A stretch of 64,000 nucleotides of DNA from CAVSRC01 sp963762605 (lineage in GTDB: Bacteria > Pseudomonadota > Alphaproteobacteria > Rhizobiales > Kaistiaceae), in contig CAVXLJ010000003.1 in assembly GCA_963762605.1 (NCBI GenBank), positions 62,001 through 126,000 on the forward strand, read 5' to 3'. Of this stretch, positions 35,561 through 44,140 are shown in pieces. The notes below the pieces were generated by a model, which saw only the letters and a program-made list of their open reading frames with translations, searched no databases and had not been told where the DNA came from. The position numbers were made by a program, and so were the translations under genes. Each line of letters starts with the position of its first letter. Position 1 is the first letter of the stretch.

Positions 35561-36669
35561 TTCCGCCCCTCCCCGTTGCGCTGCGACAGGCGCTCGCCGC
35601 TTGCGGCCTCGAACAGGAAGGCCACCCCCTCGGAGATGCGGAACGAGCAGGGATCGTCCTGCCTGAGCTCGAGCCCATGCGGCAGCACCTTGCGGAAAGC
35701 GCCGTAGGGGCCATCGACCTGCACCGCCCGCTCGAAGCCGCGGTTGTCGACGGCGTAGACGCGGCCGCCGTTGGCACCAGCGGCGCCGTTCTCGACCATC
35801 TCGATGTCCTCCGGCCAGACGCCGACCACCACGCCCCCTTGCGGCCGCCGCTCGAGGCCGTCGAAGCCGTCGAGTGGCAGGCGCTGGCCACCGCCGGCGA
35901 TACGCACGGCGCCGTCGTCGAGCGCGGCCTCGAAGAAGGCCATCGCCGGGCTGCCGATCAGCTTGCCGACGAAGATGTTCGCCGGCCGGGCATAGAGGTC
36001 TTCGATGGTGCCCACCTGCAGGATATGGCCGCCGTCGATGATGGCCAGCCGGTCGGCGATGGCGATGGCGCCGTGGTAGTCGTGCGTGGCATAGACCATC
36101 GTCGAGCGGTCGCGCCGGTAGATCTGGCGGAGTTCGGCCCGAAGTCCCTCGCGCAGCTTGAGGTCGAGCGCCGACAGCGGCTCGTCGAGCAGGAACAGCT
36201 TCGGCTTGCGCACCAGCGCCCGGGCGATGGCAACGCGCTGACGCTCGCCGCCCGACAGTGTGCCGACGTCGCGGTCGAGCAGTTGGGAGATGTGCAGGAG
36301 CTCGGCAGTGCGGCCGACGCGCGCCGCCACTTCCGTCTCGGCCTCGCGGAAGGCCGGCGAGCGCAGCGCAAAGGCGATGTTGTCGCGGACGTTCAGCACC
36401 GGCAGGAGGTTGAAGCCCTCGAAGACGATGGCAACGTCGCGGCCGGCAGGGTCGATGTCGGTGACGTCTCGGCCGCCAAGGTGGACGCGGCCGGCGTCGA
36501 GGTCGATGAGGCCGGCGGTGGCGAGCAGCGTCGAACTCTTACCGGCGCCGGTCGGCCCGAGCAGCGCCAGGATCTCGTTGTCGTTGACGGCGAGGTCGAG
36601 ACCGCGGAGCGCCGGCTTGCCGCGATAGCTCTTGACCAGCCCTTCGAGCCTGAGCATGGGATCGCTCAT
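35557..36669 (-). CDS. ABC transporter ATP-binding protein (dual-ATPase polyol importer, subunit 2)
   Basis: A 370-residue MalK-type ATPase with Walker A GPTGAGKSS (about 38-46), canonical signature LSGGERQ (138-144), Walker B FLLDEP and a TOBE-type C-terminal domain (VVGVWPEDIEM). The Q-loop reads IVFEGFN, with glutamate at residue 84 where the usual glutamine stands. It overlaps both neighbours by four bases. It probably forms a heterodimer with the ATPase encoded just upstream, as in glycerol-type GlpS/GlpT importers. Confidence 0.88.
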   Translation of the reverse strand: MSDPMLRLEGLVKSYRGKPALRGLDLAVNDNEILALLGPTGAGKSSTLLATAGLIDLDAGRVHLGGRDVTDIDPAGRDVAIVFEGFNLLPVLNVRDNIAFALRSPAFREAETEVAARVGRTAELLHISQLLDRDVGTLSGGERQRVAIARALVRKPKLFLLDEPLSALDLKLREGLRAELRQIYRRDRSTMVYATHDYHGAIAIADRLAIIDGGHILQVGTIEDLYARPANIFVGKLIGSPAMAFFEAALDDGAVRIAGGGQRLPLDGFDGLERRPQGGVVVGVWPEDIEMVENGAAGANGGRVYAVDNRGFERAVQVDGPYGAFRKVLPHGLELRQDDPCSFRISEGVAFLFEAASGERLSQRNGEGRK

Positions 36670-37754
36670 GCGCGTGCCTCCGGATCCGCACGGCGACCGG
36701 TGTCGCTGTCGAAGAACAGGAACCCTTCCGGCGAGAAGCGCACGCGGCCTGGGGAGGTCGTCGTCGTGCGCTTATCGACCCCCTGGTAGAGCTGGCCGCC
36801 GATGCGGAAGGTGAAGAAGCGCTCGCGGCCGACGGAAAAGACGTCGTCAACTGCGATATCGAGCGTCAGCCCGGCGCCGTCGTCGACGAGATGGACGTCC
36901 ATCGGCCGGATGCCGAGCTTGAGCGGCCGGCGGATCGCTCCCAGCCACTCCGGCAGCCCACCCTCCCCGGCCGCCAGCTTGACGCCGTCCGGCCCGAGCG
37001 CCAGGCCGCCGTCGTAAGGCCTGACGTCCATGAGGTTCATGCTGGGCGAACCGATGAACTGGCCGGCGAAGATATCGACGGGGTCGGAGAAGATCCGGTC
37101 CGGCTGGTCGACCTGGACGATCCGTCCGTCGTTCATCAGCACAATGCGGTCGGCGAGCGACATCGCCTCGCGCTGGTCGTGCGTCACGTAGATGGTGGTG
37201 ACACTGAGCTGGCGCTGGAGATGGCCGAGTTCCCAGCGCATCTCCTCGCGGAACTGCTCGTCGATCGCCGACAGCGGCTCGTCGAGCAGCAGCACCGCCG
37301 GGTCACGGATGACGGCGCGGGCGAGCGCCACCTTCTGGCGGGCGCCGGGCGGCAGCGCGCTCGGGTAGCGGTTGAGCTCGTCGCCGAGCTGGAAAACCTC
37401 GGTCACCCAGTCGAGCTTGCGGGTGATCTCGGGGCGGGCGACGCCGCGCGCCTTGAGCGGGAAGGCGATGTTCTGGCGGATCGTCATGTGCGGGTAGAGC
37501 GAGACGAACTGGAAGACCATAGCGACGTTGCGCTCGCTGGCCGACAGCTCGTTGACCCGCCGTCCGTCGAAGAGAATATCGCCGGTCGTCGCCTTGGTGA
37601 GGCCGGCAACTGCCCTCAGCGTCGTCGTCTTGCCGCAGCCCGAGGGGCCGAGATAGACGACGAACTCGCCGTCGGCGATCGCCAGGTCGACGCCATCAAC
37701 GGCCTTGAAGGAGCCGAAGGCGATATCGAGATTCTTGAGTTCGATGGCGGCCAT
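36666..37754 (-). CDS. ABC transporter ATP-binding protein (dual-ATPase polyol importer, subunit 1)
   Basis: A 362-residue MalK-type ATPase. Walker A is GPSGCGKTT (36-44), the Q-loop VFQFVS is normal and Walker B is LLLDEP (155-160). The signature motif reads LPPGARQ (134-140) in place of LSGGQ. The C-terminal TOBE part contains 'LKLGIRPMDVHLV'. Together with the other ATPase, whose Q-loop is altered, this suggests an asymmetric pair with one strong and one weak ATP site (inference). The start at 37754 lies 2 bases after the permease stop. Confidence 0.88.
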   Translation of the reverse strand: MAAIELKNLDIAFGSFKAVDGVDLAIADGEFVVYLGPSGCGKTTTLRAVAGLTKATTGDILFDGRRVNELSASERNVAMVFQFVSLYPHMTIRQNIAFPLKARGVARPEITRKLDWVTEVFQLGDELNRYPSALPPGARQKVALARAVIRDPAVLLLDEPLSAIDEQFREEMRWELGHLQRQLSVTTIYVTHDQREAMSLADRIVLMNDGRIVQVDQPDRIFSDPVDIFAGQFIGSPSMNLMDVRPYDGGLALGPDGVKLAAGEGGLPEWLGAIRRPLKLGIRPMDVHLVDDGAGLTLDIAVDDVFSVGRERFFTFRIGGQLYQGVDKRTTTTSPGRVRFSPEGFLFFDSDTGRRADPEARA

Positions 37755-37756
37755 GA

Positions 37757-38662
37757 TCAGTACCTCGCACTCATCTTGTTGAGATGCCGCACGAGAATCA
37801 TCGACAGGCCCATGATGATGACGAGGAGCACCACCGAGAGCGCCGAGGCCTCTCCGGTGTAGAAGTAGCTGAAGGCGGTCTTGGCGACGACGAACGACAC
37901 CGTCTCCGTGCTCGAGCCAGGCCCGCCGCCGGTGAGGGCGAAGAACAGGTCGTATTGCTTGAAGCAGTCGATCAGCCGGAGGATCAGGGCGATGAACAGC
38001 ACCGGCGCCGACATCGGCAGGGTGATGCGGAAGAAGGTGTAGGCGGAGCTGGCCCCGTCGACCTCCGCCGACTCGTAGATGGCGTCGGGAATGCCGCGGA
38101 AGGCGGCGGTCGCCAGGAGGACGATGAACGGCGTCCACATCCAGGTGTCGGCGAGCGCCGCCGCCCACAGCGCCGCGTCGGTCTGGCCAAGCCAGTTGAT
38201 CTTGGAGAGGCCGACGCTGGTCAGCAGGAAGTTGATGACGCCCCACTCGGAATTGAACATGTAGCGCCAGAGGAAGCCGACCACCACCGGCGACACCATC
38301 ATCGGTATCATCAGCGCCGTGAACAGCACGTCGCGGCCGCGGAAGTTCTTCTGCAGGCGATAGCCAATGAAGATGCCGATCAGCATCTGCAGCACAACGC
38401 AGATGAGGACGAACTTGCCGGTGAAGATGAAACGGTTCCACAGATCGGGATCGGTCAGCAGAAACCGGTAGTTGCCGAGCCCGATCGCCTTCGTGCCGGT
38501 GCCCGGGTGCAGGGCCGAGAATTTGTAGAAGCTGTAATCGATCAGGGAAAAGATCGGGTAGGCCAGCATGAAGATCAGCAAAACGAGCGACGGCGCCAGG
38601 AAGCCGATGGTCATCAGCCGGCCGGACGAGCGCTTGCGGTTGGAAACGTCGATCCGGTTCAT
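37757..38662 (-). CDS. ABC transporter permease (MalF-like), polyol importer
   Basis: A 301-residue permease with six membrane segments and the coupling loop 'YESAEVDGASSAYTFFRI' near residue 205. The ATG at 38662 has GGAGGTGAGC directly upstream, so a much longer upstream reading in the same frame is not genuine. It follows the MalG-like permease gene by 2 bases. It forms one half of the channel of the importer at 35381-41090. Confidence 0.88.
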   Translation of the reverse strand: MNRIDVSNRKRSSGRLMTIGFLAPSLVLLIFMLAYPIFSLIDYSFYKFSALHPGTGTKAIGLGNYRFLLTDPDLWNRFIFTGKFVLICVVLQMLIGIFIGYRLQKNFRGRDVLFTALMIPMMVSPVVVGFLWRYMFNSEWGVINFLLTSVGLSKINWLGQTDAALWAAALADTWMWTPFIVLLATAAFRGIPDAIYESAEVDGASSAYTFFRITLPMSAPVLFIALILRLIDCFKQYDLFFALTGGGPGSSTETVSFVVAKTAFSYFYTGEASALSVVLLVIIMGLSMILVRHLNKMSARY

Positions 38663-38664
38663 GC

Positions 38665-39537
38665 TCACCTCCTGCCGAGCACGCCGAAGGTCATCCCCAT
38701 CAGGAGATGCTTGCGGATGAGATAGAAGAAGATGAGGACGGGGATGATGAGCACGACGCCAGCCGCGCAGATCTGCGTCCATTCGATGCCAGTGGCGCCC
38801 GAGGCGGCCGAGATCTTCACCGGCAGTGTCTTGGCCTGGGTGGTGGTGAGGATCGACGCGAAAGCGAACTCGTTCCAGGCGAAGATGAAGCAGAAGCCTG
38901 CGGTCGCCGCGATGCCGCCCTTCACCATCGGGATCACCAGGTGCAGGAAGGCGTAGAGGCGCGTGTAACCGTTGACGATCGTGATCTGCTCGACCTCCTT
39001 GGGAACGCCGTCGAAAAAGCCCTTCATGATCCAGGTCGCAAGACCGACGTTGGCGAAGACGGTGACCAGGACGAGGCCGGTGCGCGTGTCGGTGAGGCCA
39101 AGTCTGGCAAACATCAGATGGTAGAACACCAGCACGGCCACAGGCGGCAACATCCGCGTCGACAGGACGAAGAACATGAAGTCGTCCTTGCCGGCGAAGG
39201 TGAAGCGCGAGCAGACGTAGCCGGAGAGCGTGCCGAGGAATACCGCGAGCCCTGTGCCGACCGTCGAGATGACGACCGAGTTCACGAGCGCGGCAAAGAC
39301 GCCGAAGGACGAGGCGTTGTTCATCGCCGACCCGACGCCGAAGACGCTCTCGTAGCCCGAGATGTCGGGCGTGAACAACAACTTCGGCGGCATGGTGAAA
39401 AGGTCCATGCGGCTCTTGAACGAGGAGAGCACTAGCCAGAAGATCGGCCCGAGGTTGTAGACCGTGTAGATGGCCAGCAGCGCTATGAAGAACCATCGCG
39501 CCAGGAGATCGATGCTGGTCGTATTGGTGCGTGACAT
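38665..39537 (-). CDS. ABC transporter permease (MalG-like), polyol importer
   Basis: A 290-residue permease of the MalG class. It has six membrane segments, the motif 'FTFAGKDDFMFFVLSTRM' and the coupling loop 'VPKEVEQITIVNGYTRLYAF' near residue 185, in which the usual EAA reads EVEQI. The start chosen is the ATG at 39537 (MSRTNTTSIDLLARWFF). It lies 143 bases after the binding-protein stop; that spacer is GC-rich and empty. Confidence 0.87.
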   Translation of the reverse strand: MSRTNTTSIDLLARWFFIALLAIYTVYNLGPIFWLVLSSFKSRMDLFTMPPKLLFTPDISGYESVFGVGSAMNNASSFGVFAALVNSVVISTVGTGLAVFLGTLSGYVCSRFTFAGKDDFMFFVLSTRMLPPVAVLVFYHLMFARLGLTDTRTGLVLVTVFANVGLATWIMKGFFDGVPKEVEQITIVNGYTRLYAFLHLVIPMVKGGIAATAGFCFIFAWNEFAFASILTTTQAKTLPVKISAASGATGIEWTQICAAGVVLIIPVLIFFYLIRKHLLMGMTFGVLGRR

Positions 39538-39680
39538 CGTTGAGCCACTGCCTGCGCAGCGCCTGTTCTTGGACGGAGCCGGTTTGGGTGGGGGACGTGC
39601 GGCCGCGACGACCGCGCGTCCCATGTTTGCTGTGGCATGCCCTCTGGGGCGTACCCCCAAGGGCGCGCGGATCGACCAGG

Positions 39681-41090
39681 TCAGTTGACGATTACGACCT
39701 TGTCGACGCCGCAGGGCTCGATGAACTGGTCGGGCACCTCGGGCGTGCTGCTGCCGCGCTTGATTTCATAGCCGGCGCGGATCAGCGTCCGCTCGTTCTT
39801 CTCGGCTGCGTCCGCCAGTGCCTGCTTGACGGTCTTGGCACCGGAGATCGCGTTAGAGACCTCCTCCTGGAGCTGGTCGAGCAGCACCGGGTATTCCGGC
39901 AGGTGCCAATAGTCGTTGAGATACTGGAGGGCCGTCGAGAACTGCCGATTGTAGGAATTGAGGCCCTGCCATTCGGGGCTCTCAAGCACTGCCTTGAGGC
40001 CAGTCTGGCAGACCTTGGCATAGCGCATCTGCTGTTCGGGCTGGAAGTACCATTCCATGAACTTCACCAGTTCGGGCAGCTTCTTGGAATACTTGTTGAT
40101 GCCCATGCCCTGGCCACCGACCGAGAACTGGCGGCGGAACTTGCCGTCGCGGCCGACAGCACCTGGCAGGATGGCAAAGCCCGTCTTGTCGGCGAACTTG
40201 CTGACCTTCGGGTCGGCGTTGGAGCCGTTGAAGTAGAACCACTGCATCGCCATGGCGAGCTGGCCCTGCTGGAAGGCGGCGTTGACTTCGTCGAAGCCCC
40301 AGTTGCCGCTGCCGGGCGGGCCGTACTTGAACATGTCGACGAAGGCCTGGACGCCGTCGACGGAGGCCGGGCTGTCGAGATAGCCCTTCACCTCGAAGGT
40401 GGCGGGATTGTAGAGCTCGCCGCCAAACGACCACAGGAAGGTGTTGGAGGCGGTCGTGGCGTAGTCGTATTCGCGGCCGCCCATCTGGCCCCAACCGTAG
40501 AGGCCCTGGTCCGGACGGGTGAAGAACTCGGCCATGTCGCGCGCCTGCTGGTAGGTCTGCGGCACGGCGAGGTCGTAGCCATACTTGGCCTTGAACGCCG
40601 CCTGCTCCTTCGGATCCTCGAACAGATCCTTGCGGTACATGAGACCGTAGGCATCCTGGTTGGCGGGCAGGCCGTAATACTGGCCGGAGCCGTCGGGGTA
40701 CTCTCCGTAGCGCGCGAGCGAAGCAGCCGGGAAGATGTCGGCCTTGAGATAGCTCGACTTCGCGAAGATGTCGTTGAGCTTGACGGCGTGCTGCGCAAAC
40801 TCGGCCGTCGATTGGCTGTCCCACATGGCGAAGTCGAAGGCGTCGCCCTTGATCGCGAACTCCGAGGCGATCTTGTCGTGCCATTGCGGCCCGTAGGGAA
40901 CCAGGGCCGGAACGATCGTAACGCTCTTATCGGGGTAGTCCTTGGCGATGTCGACCAGCGCGTCCGCGCAGGTGCCGGCGTGCCAGACGAAGGTGAGCGT
41001 GGTCTCTGCGCGTGACAGGCTCGTCGCTGCCATGAGCGCGGTCGCCGCCGACAAGGCGACGACATACGGCTTCCATGCACCTTTACGCAC
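39681..41090 (-). CDS. Extracellular solute-binding protein, polyol/sugar ABC importer
   Basis: 469 residues from a GTG at 41090, which has AAGGAGG 8 bases upstream; longer starts lack such a site. A Sec signal (VVALSAATALMAATSLSRA) is followed by a family-1 binding-protein fold with 'TFVWHAGTCADALVDIAKD' at the mature N-terminus. It is the first gene of the DeoR-controlled operon. The composition of the operon (two ATPases, two permeases, small membrane protein, DhaK/DhaL) suggests a short polyol or ketose as cargo rather than an oligosaccharide. Confidence 0.87.
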   Translation of the reverse strand: MRKGAWKPYVVALSAATALMAATSLSRAETTLTFVWHAGTCADALVDIAKDYPDKSVTIVPALVPYGPQWHDKIASEFAIKGDAFDFAMWDSQSTAEFAQHAVKLNDIFAKSSYLKADIFPAASLARYGEYPDGSGQYYGLPANQDAYGLMYRKDLFEDPKEQAAFKAKYGYDLAVPQTYQQARDMAEFFTRPDQGLYGWGQMGGREYDYATTASNTFLWSFGGELYNPATFEVKGYLDSPASVDGVQAFVDMFKYGPPGSGNWGFDEVNAAFQQGQLAMAMQWFYFNGSNADPKVSKFADKTGFAILPGAVGRDGKFRRQFSVGGQGMGINKYSKKLPELVKFMEWYFQPEQQMRYAKVCQTGLKAVLESPEWQGLNSYNRQFSTALQYLNDYWHLPEYPVLLDQLQEEVSNAISGAKTVKQALADAAEKNERTLIRAGYEIKRGSSTPEVPDQFIEPCGVDKVVIVN

Positions 41091-41204
41091 GATGTTTTCC
41101 TCCTTTTTTCCTTGCAAATCCGGCCGCTCTAATTCCTCCCGAGGCATCCGGACTTCGCCGAAGCTAGGAGGCACCCCGGATTCTGTCAAGAAAATAATGT
41201 TGTT

Positions 41205-41377
41205 TTATCAGAATTTATGTTATCAAATCCATGGTCGCAAAACCTAACAAACGGGCTCGGCGGGCGCCTGAATGACAGAAAGACCAATAATTTCCATGAT
41301 TTGTTGGAACAGCATGGCTGTCCTTCCAGCGGAGCGCCGCAGGTTGTGAAATCGGGCTTCCCTTTTTAATTTGATAA
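41205..41377. promoter_or_regulatory. AT-rich control region with inverted TTATCAAAT sites
   Basis: The divergent gap 41091-41430 is strikingly AT-rich at its ends. TTATCA occurs at 41205-41210 and again within TTATCAAAT at 41220-41228 (15 bp apart). The reverse complement ATTTGATAA lies at 41369-41377. One cluster is near the binding-protein start and the other 54 bases before the deoR-type gene, as expected for operators serving both promoters. The assignment is inferred. Confidence 0.5.
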
Positions 41378-41430
41378 ATTAACATACTGGGTTTGCGACC
41401 TGGCGGTGACAAGACGGCGAAAGGTGTTCC

Positions 41431-42243
41431 ATGGCCGAAAAGAGCGAGGAAGAACGGAAGGACGCGGAGGGCGACGCCCATCTTCCCAAGGCGGAACGGC
41501 GGCGTTCGGAGATCATGCGGATTTTGATGAACAGCGGCACGGCGCAGATTAAGGATCTCGCCGAGACGCTGCACGTCAGCCTTATGACGATCCACCGCGA
41601 TCTCAACGATCTGCAGGACCAGGGGCTCGTGCGGCGGCTGCGCGGCGCCGTCTCGGCTGAGAAATCAATGCTGTTTGAGAGCAGCTACATCTACCGCGCC
41701 CGCCAGTATATCGACGTCAAGCTCCGCCTCGCGCGCGCCGCGATCCGGCACATCGAACCCGGCAATGCCATCGTCTGGGACAACTCGTCGACAACCTACC
41801 AAGTCTGCAACTTCATCCAGCAGCTGGCGCCGGTCACCGTCATCACCAACGCCTTTCCGGTGATGGAGCGCCTGCGCGACGTTCAGGACATTCAGCTCAT
41901 CGCGCTCGGCGGCAAGTACCATCGCAGCTACAATGGCTTCTTCGGCCTCGCCTGCGAGAACATGATCCGCACCTACCAAGTCGACATCGCGCTGATCTCG
42001 ACGACCACCCTGCAGGGGACGGCGCTCTACACCCAGGATGAGCAGGTGGTGCGGGTCAAGCAGGCAATGCTATCGATCGCCCGCAAGAAGATCCTGATGG
42101 CCGACGAGAGCAAGTTCCACTTCTCGGCGCTGAACTACGTCGCGGACATGAGCGCCTTCGATGTCATCCTGCTTCCGAGCAGCGTCCCGGCCGAGGATAT
42201 CGCGCATTTCCGCCAGAAGGGCCTCAACATCGAAGTCGTCTGA
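41431..42243 (+). CDS. DeoR/GlpR family transcriptional regulator of the polyol operon
   Basis: A 270-residue regulator with an N-terminal extension of about 20 charged residues. The DeoR helix-turn-helix (IKDLAETLHVSLMTIHRDLN, about 39-58) is followed by the sugar-phosphate sensor domain with 'VWDNSSTTYQVCNFI' near 111 and 'LIALGGKYHRSYNGFFG' near 155. It is divergent from the ten-gene operon at 31905-41090 and is the likely repressor of that operon. DeoR sensors usually bind a phosphorylated pathway intermediate, which would fit the product of DhaK/DhaL. Confidence 0.9.
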   Translation: MAEKSEEERKDAEGDAHLPKAERRRSEIMRILMNSGTAQIKDLAETLHVSLMTIHRDLNDLQDQGLVRRLRGAVSAEKSMLFESSYIYRARQYIDVKLRLARAAIRHIEPGNAIVWDNSSTTYQVCNFIQQLAPVTVITNAFPVMERLRDVQDIQLIALGGKYHRSYNGFFGLACENMIRTYQVDIALISTTTLQGTALYTQDEQVVRVKQAMLSIARKKILMADESKFHFSALNYVADMSAFDVILLPSSVPAEDIAHFRQKGLNIEVV

Positions 42244-42329
42244 ATGGCCGGGATCGTCTCCCTTCCGGCGGCGGGGGACGGTCGCTGGACTTGTCGGCCG
42301 GCTGTCGGCGGCAACCGTGGCAAAGTACG

Positions 42330-42422
<93 letters not shown>

Positions 42423-42527
42423 CGCGCCGGCGTCTCTAGCCGCGCCGGCCCTTGAGCGCAAGCCCCGGCTGGCGCGCCCTAGCGGCGCGGGGGCCCGCAC
42501 GGGGGCCGGTTTTCCGCCGGCTTCGCC

Positions 42528-42555
42528 TTGACAGCCCATCGCCCATCCCTATAGT
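42528..42555 (+). promoter_or_regulatory. Housekeeping sigma-70-like promoter of rplU-rpmA
   Basis: TTGACA at 42528-42533 and TATAGT at 42550-42555 are separated by 16 bases. The pair lies about 105 bases before the rplU start and just beyond the divergently read tRNA. Confidence 0.7.
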
Positions 42556-42661
42556 GCCGGCCGACTGGCGCGGCAGCTTTGCCGCGCCCTTTGGTTTCTC
42601 TTGAAATTCCGCGGGTTCACCCCGATCTTGGGCGGTCGGACCGGCAGGCTGGATTAAGGTC

Positions 42662-43180
42662 ATGTTCGCAGTCATCAGGACCGGTGGGAAGCAGTACCGG
42701 GTCGCCCCGGCCGATATGGTCGAGGTCGAGAAGCTGTCCGGCGCAGCCGGTGATGCGGTCGCCTTCGGCGATGTTCTCATGGTCGGTGCCGAGGACGGCG
42801 TTGCCGTCGGCAGCCCGACCGTTGCCGGCGCCACGGTCGCCGGCGAGATCGTCCGCCAGGAGCGCACCCGGAAGATTCGCGTCTTCAAGAAGCGCCGCCG
42901 GCAGAACTACAAGCGCAGCGGCGGTCACCGCCAGGAGTTGACCCTGGTGCGCATCACGGAAATTCTGACAGACGGCAAGGCGCCGGCCAAGAAGGCCGCC
43001 GCCGAGGCACCGGTCGCGGCGAAGACCGAGGCTGCCCCCGCCGCCGCGGAGGCCGAGGCAGCCGCCAAGCCGAAGCAGACCCGCGCCAAGGCAGCGGCGC
43101 CGGCCGAGACCGGTGAAGCGGCGGCGGAGAAGCCGGCGCGCAAGCCGCGGGCCAAGACCGCCAAGCCGGACAAGGAATAA
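42662..43180 (+). CDS. rplU: 50S ribosomal protein L21 with extended Ala/Lys-rich tail
   Basis: Residues 1-103 are a standard bacterial L21 (MFAVIRTGGKQYRVAPADMV; RRRQNYKRSGGHRQELTLV). Residues 104-172 form a low-complexity tail rich in alanine, lysine, proline and glutamate, which is common for L21 in Hyphomicrobiales. It binds 23S rRNA in the large subunit. A clear promoter lies upstream, and rpmA follows after 12 bases. Confidence 0.97.
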   Translation: MFAVIRTGGKQYRVAPADMVEVEKLSGAAGDAVAFGDVLMVGAEDGVAVGSPTVAGATVAGEIVRQERTRKIRVFKKRRRQNYKRSGGHRQELTLVRITEILTDGKAPAKKAAAEAPVAAKTEAAPAAAEAEAAAKPKQTRAKAAAPAETGEAAAEKPARKPRAKTAKPDKE

Positions 43181-43192
43181 GGAGACCCCGCC

Positions 43193-43462
43193 ATGGCTCA
43201 CAAGAAGGCAGGTGGTTCGTCGCGCAACGGCCGTGATTCGGCCGGCAAGCGCCTCGGCGTGAAGCGTTTCGGCGGCGAGACCGTTCTCGCCGGCAACATC
43301 ATCGTGCGCCAGCGCGGCACCAAGTGGCATCCCGGTACCGGCGTTGGCCTCGGCAAGGACCACACGATCTTCGCCACGATGGATGGCACCGTGTCGTTCC
43401 GCACCAAAGCCGAGGGCCGCACTTACGTTTCGGTCGTCCCGATGGTGGCGGCCGCGGAATAG
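43193..43462 (+). CDS. rpmA: 50S ribosomal protein L27
   Basis: 89 residues beginning MAHKKAGGSSRNGRDSAGKR, which is diagnostic for L27. The basic N-terminal arm reaches towards the peptidyl-transferase centre. There is no N-terminal cleavage extension of the firmicute kind. It is co-transcribed with rplU and followed by a strong terminator. Confidence 0.97.
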   Translation: MAHKKAGGSSRNGRDSAGKRLGVKRFGGETVLAGNIIVRQRGTKWHPGTGVGLGKDHTIFATMDGTVSFRTKAEGRTYVSVVPMVAAAE

Positions 43463-43513
43463 CCGGCTTCCGATCTTTGCCGGCGTCTCATCGACCCGGC
43501 ACGGAACAGCACG

Positions 43514-43545
43514 AAGGGGAGATGGGGCACCATCTCCCCTTTTTG
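43514..43545 (+). terminator. Rho-independent terminator after rplU-rpmA
   Basis: A perfect 12-bp stem (43514-43525 with 43530-43541) has a GGCA loop and is followed directly by a T run. It is the best terminator in the window, 52 bases after the rpmA stop. Confidence 0.9.
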
Positions 43546-43567
43546 TTGTTCCGGGACGGAGGACACC

Positions 43568-44140
43568 ATGGGCGACGAGGAAGAGGACGGGCACGCGGGC
43601 CATGAGGCGATCCTCACCCCCCGCCTCATCTTGAGAAAGTGCACGCCGGCCGACATTCCTGTGATGGCAAACCTCTCGGCCGACCAGGCCGTGGCGGAGA
43701 ATCTGTGCAACGCCATCGCGCTGGCCGGCGGCGCCTTCGCCATCACCGGCCGCGGCGACGGCGCGGTCATCGGTTGCGCCGGCTGCGGCCCGACCCAGGA
43801 ACGGCCGGGCACAATCGAGGCGGGCTTATGGATCGGCACGTCCTGGTGGGGCCACGGCTACGGCACCGAGGCCGCGCAGGCGCTGATCGACCATGCCTTC
43901 GCCGACCGACGGATGACGGCCCTGTGGTGCTCCAACCGGGTGACCAACAATCGCGCCCGCCGCGTCATCGAGAAGTGCGGTTTCCAGTTCCGTGGCACCG
44001 GCATGGTGCGCTCGCCGACCTTCTTCGGCGCCTTCCCGGTCGAACGCTTCGTTCTCGACCGGCGCAACTGGGAGAGCCTCAAGGCGTGGGGCGCACCGAC
44101 GACCGGACTCGCGAGGGCCGAGCGTGAAACCGCGGCTTGA
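43568..44140 (+). CDS. GNAT family N-acetyltransferase (RimJ/RimL-like)
   Basis: A 190-residue acetyltransferase of the RimJ/RimL class. It shows 'LILRKCTPADIPVMANLSAD' near the N-terminus, 'WIGTSWWGHGYGTEAAQALI' as the acetyl-CoA-binding region near 95, and 'RARRVIEKCGFQFRGTGM' near 130. The acceptor is unknown. It overlaps the next GNAT gene by 17 bases, so the two are probably translated together. The pair precedes obgE, a common position for such genes in rhizobia. Confidence 0.85.
   Translation: MGDEEEDGHAGHEAILTPRLILRKCTPADIPVMANLSADQAVAENLCNAIALAGGAFAITGRGDGAVIGCAGCGPTQERPGTIEAGLWIGTSWWGHGYGTEAAQALIDHAFADRRMTALWCSNRVTNNRARRVIEKCGFQFRGTGMVRSPTFFGAFPVERFVLDRRNWESLKAWGAPTTGLARAERETAA

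Noticed and set aside
36666..38441. Long version of the ATPase gene with about 230 extra N-terminal residues
   Set aside because: The extra part is an out-of-frame reading of the upstream permease; the Walker A and start context fit the ATG at 37754.
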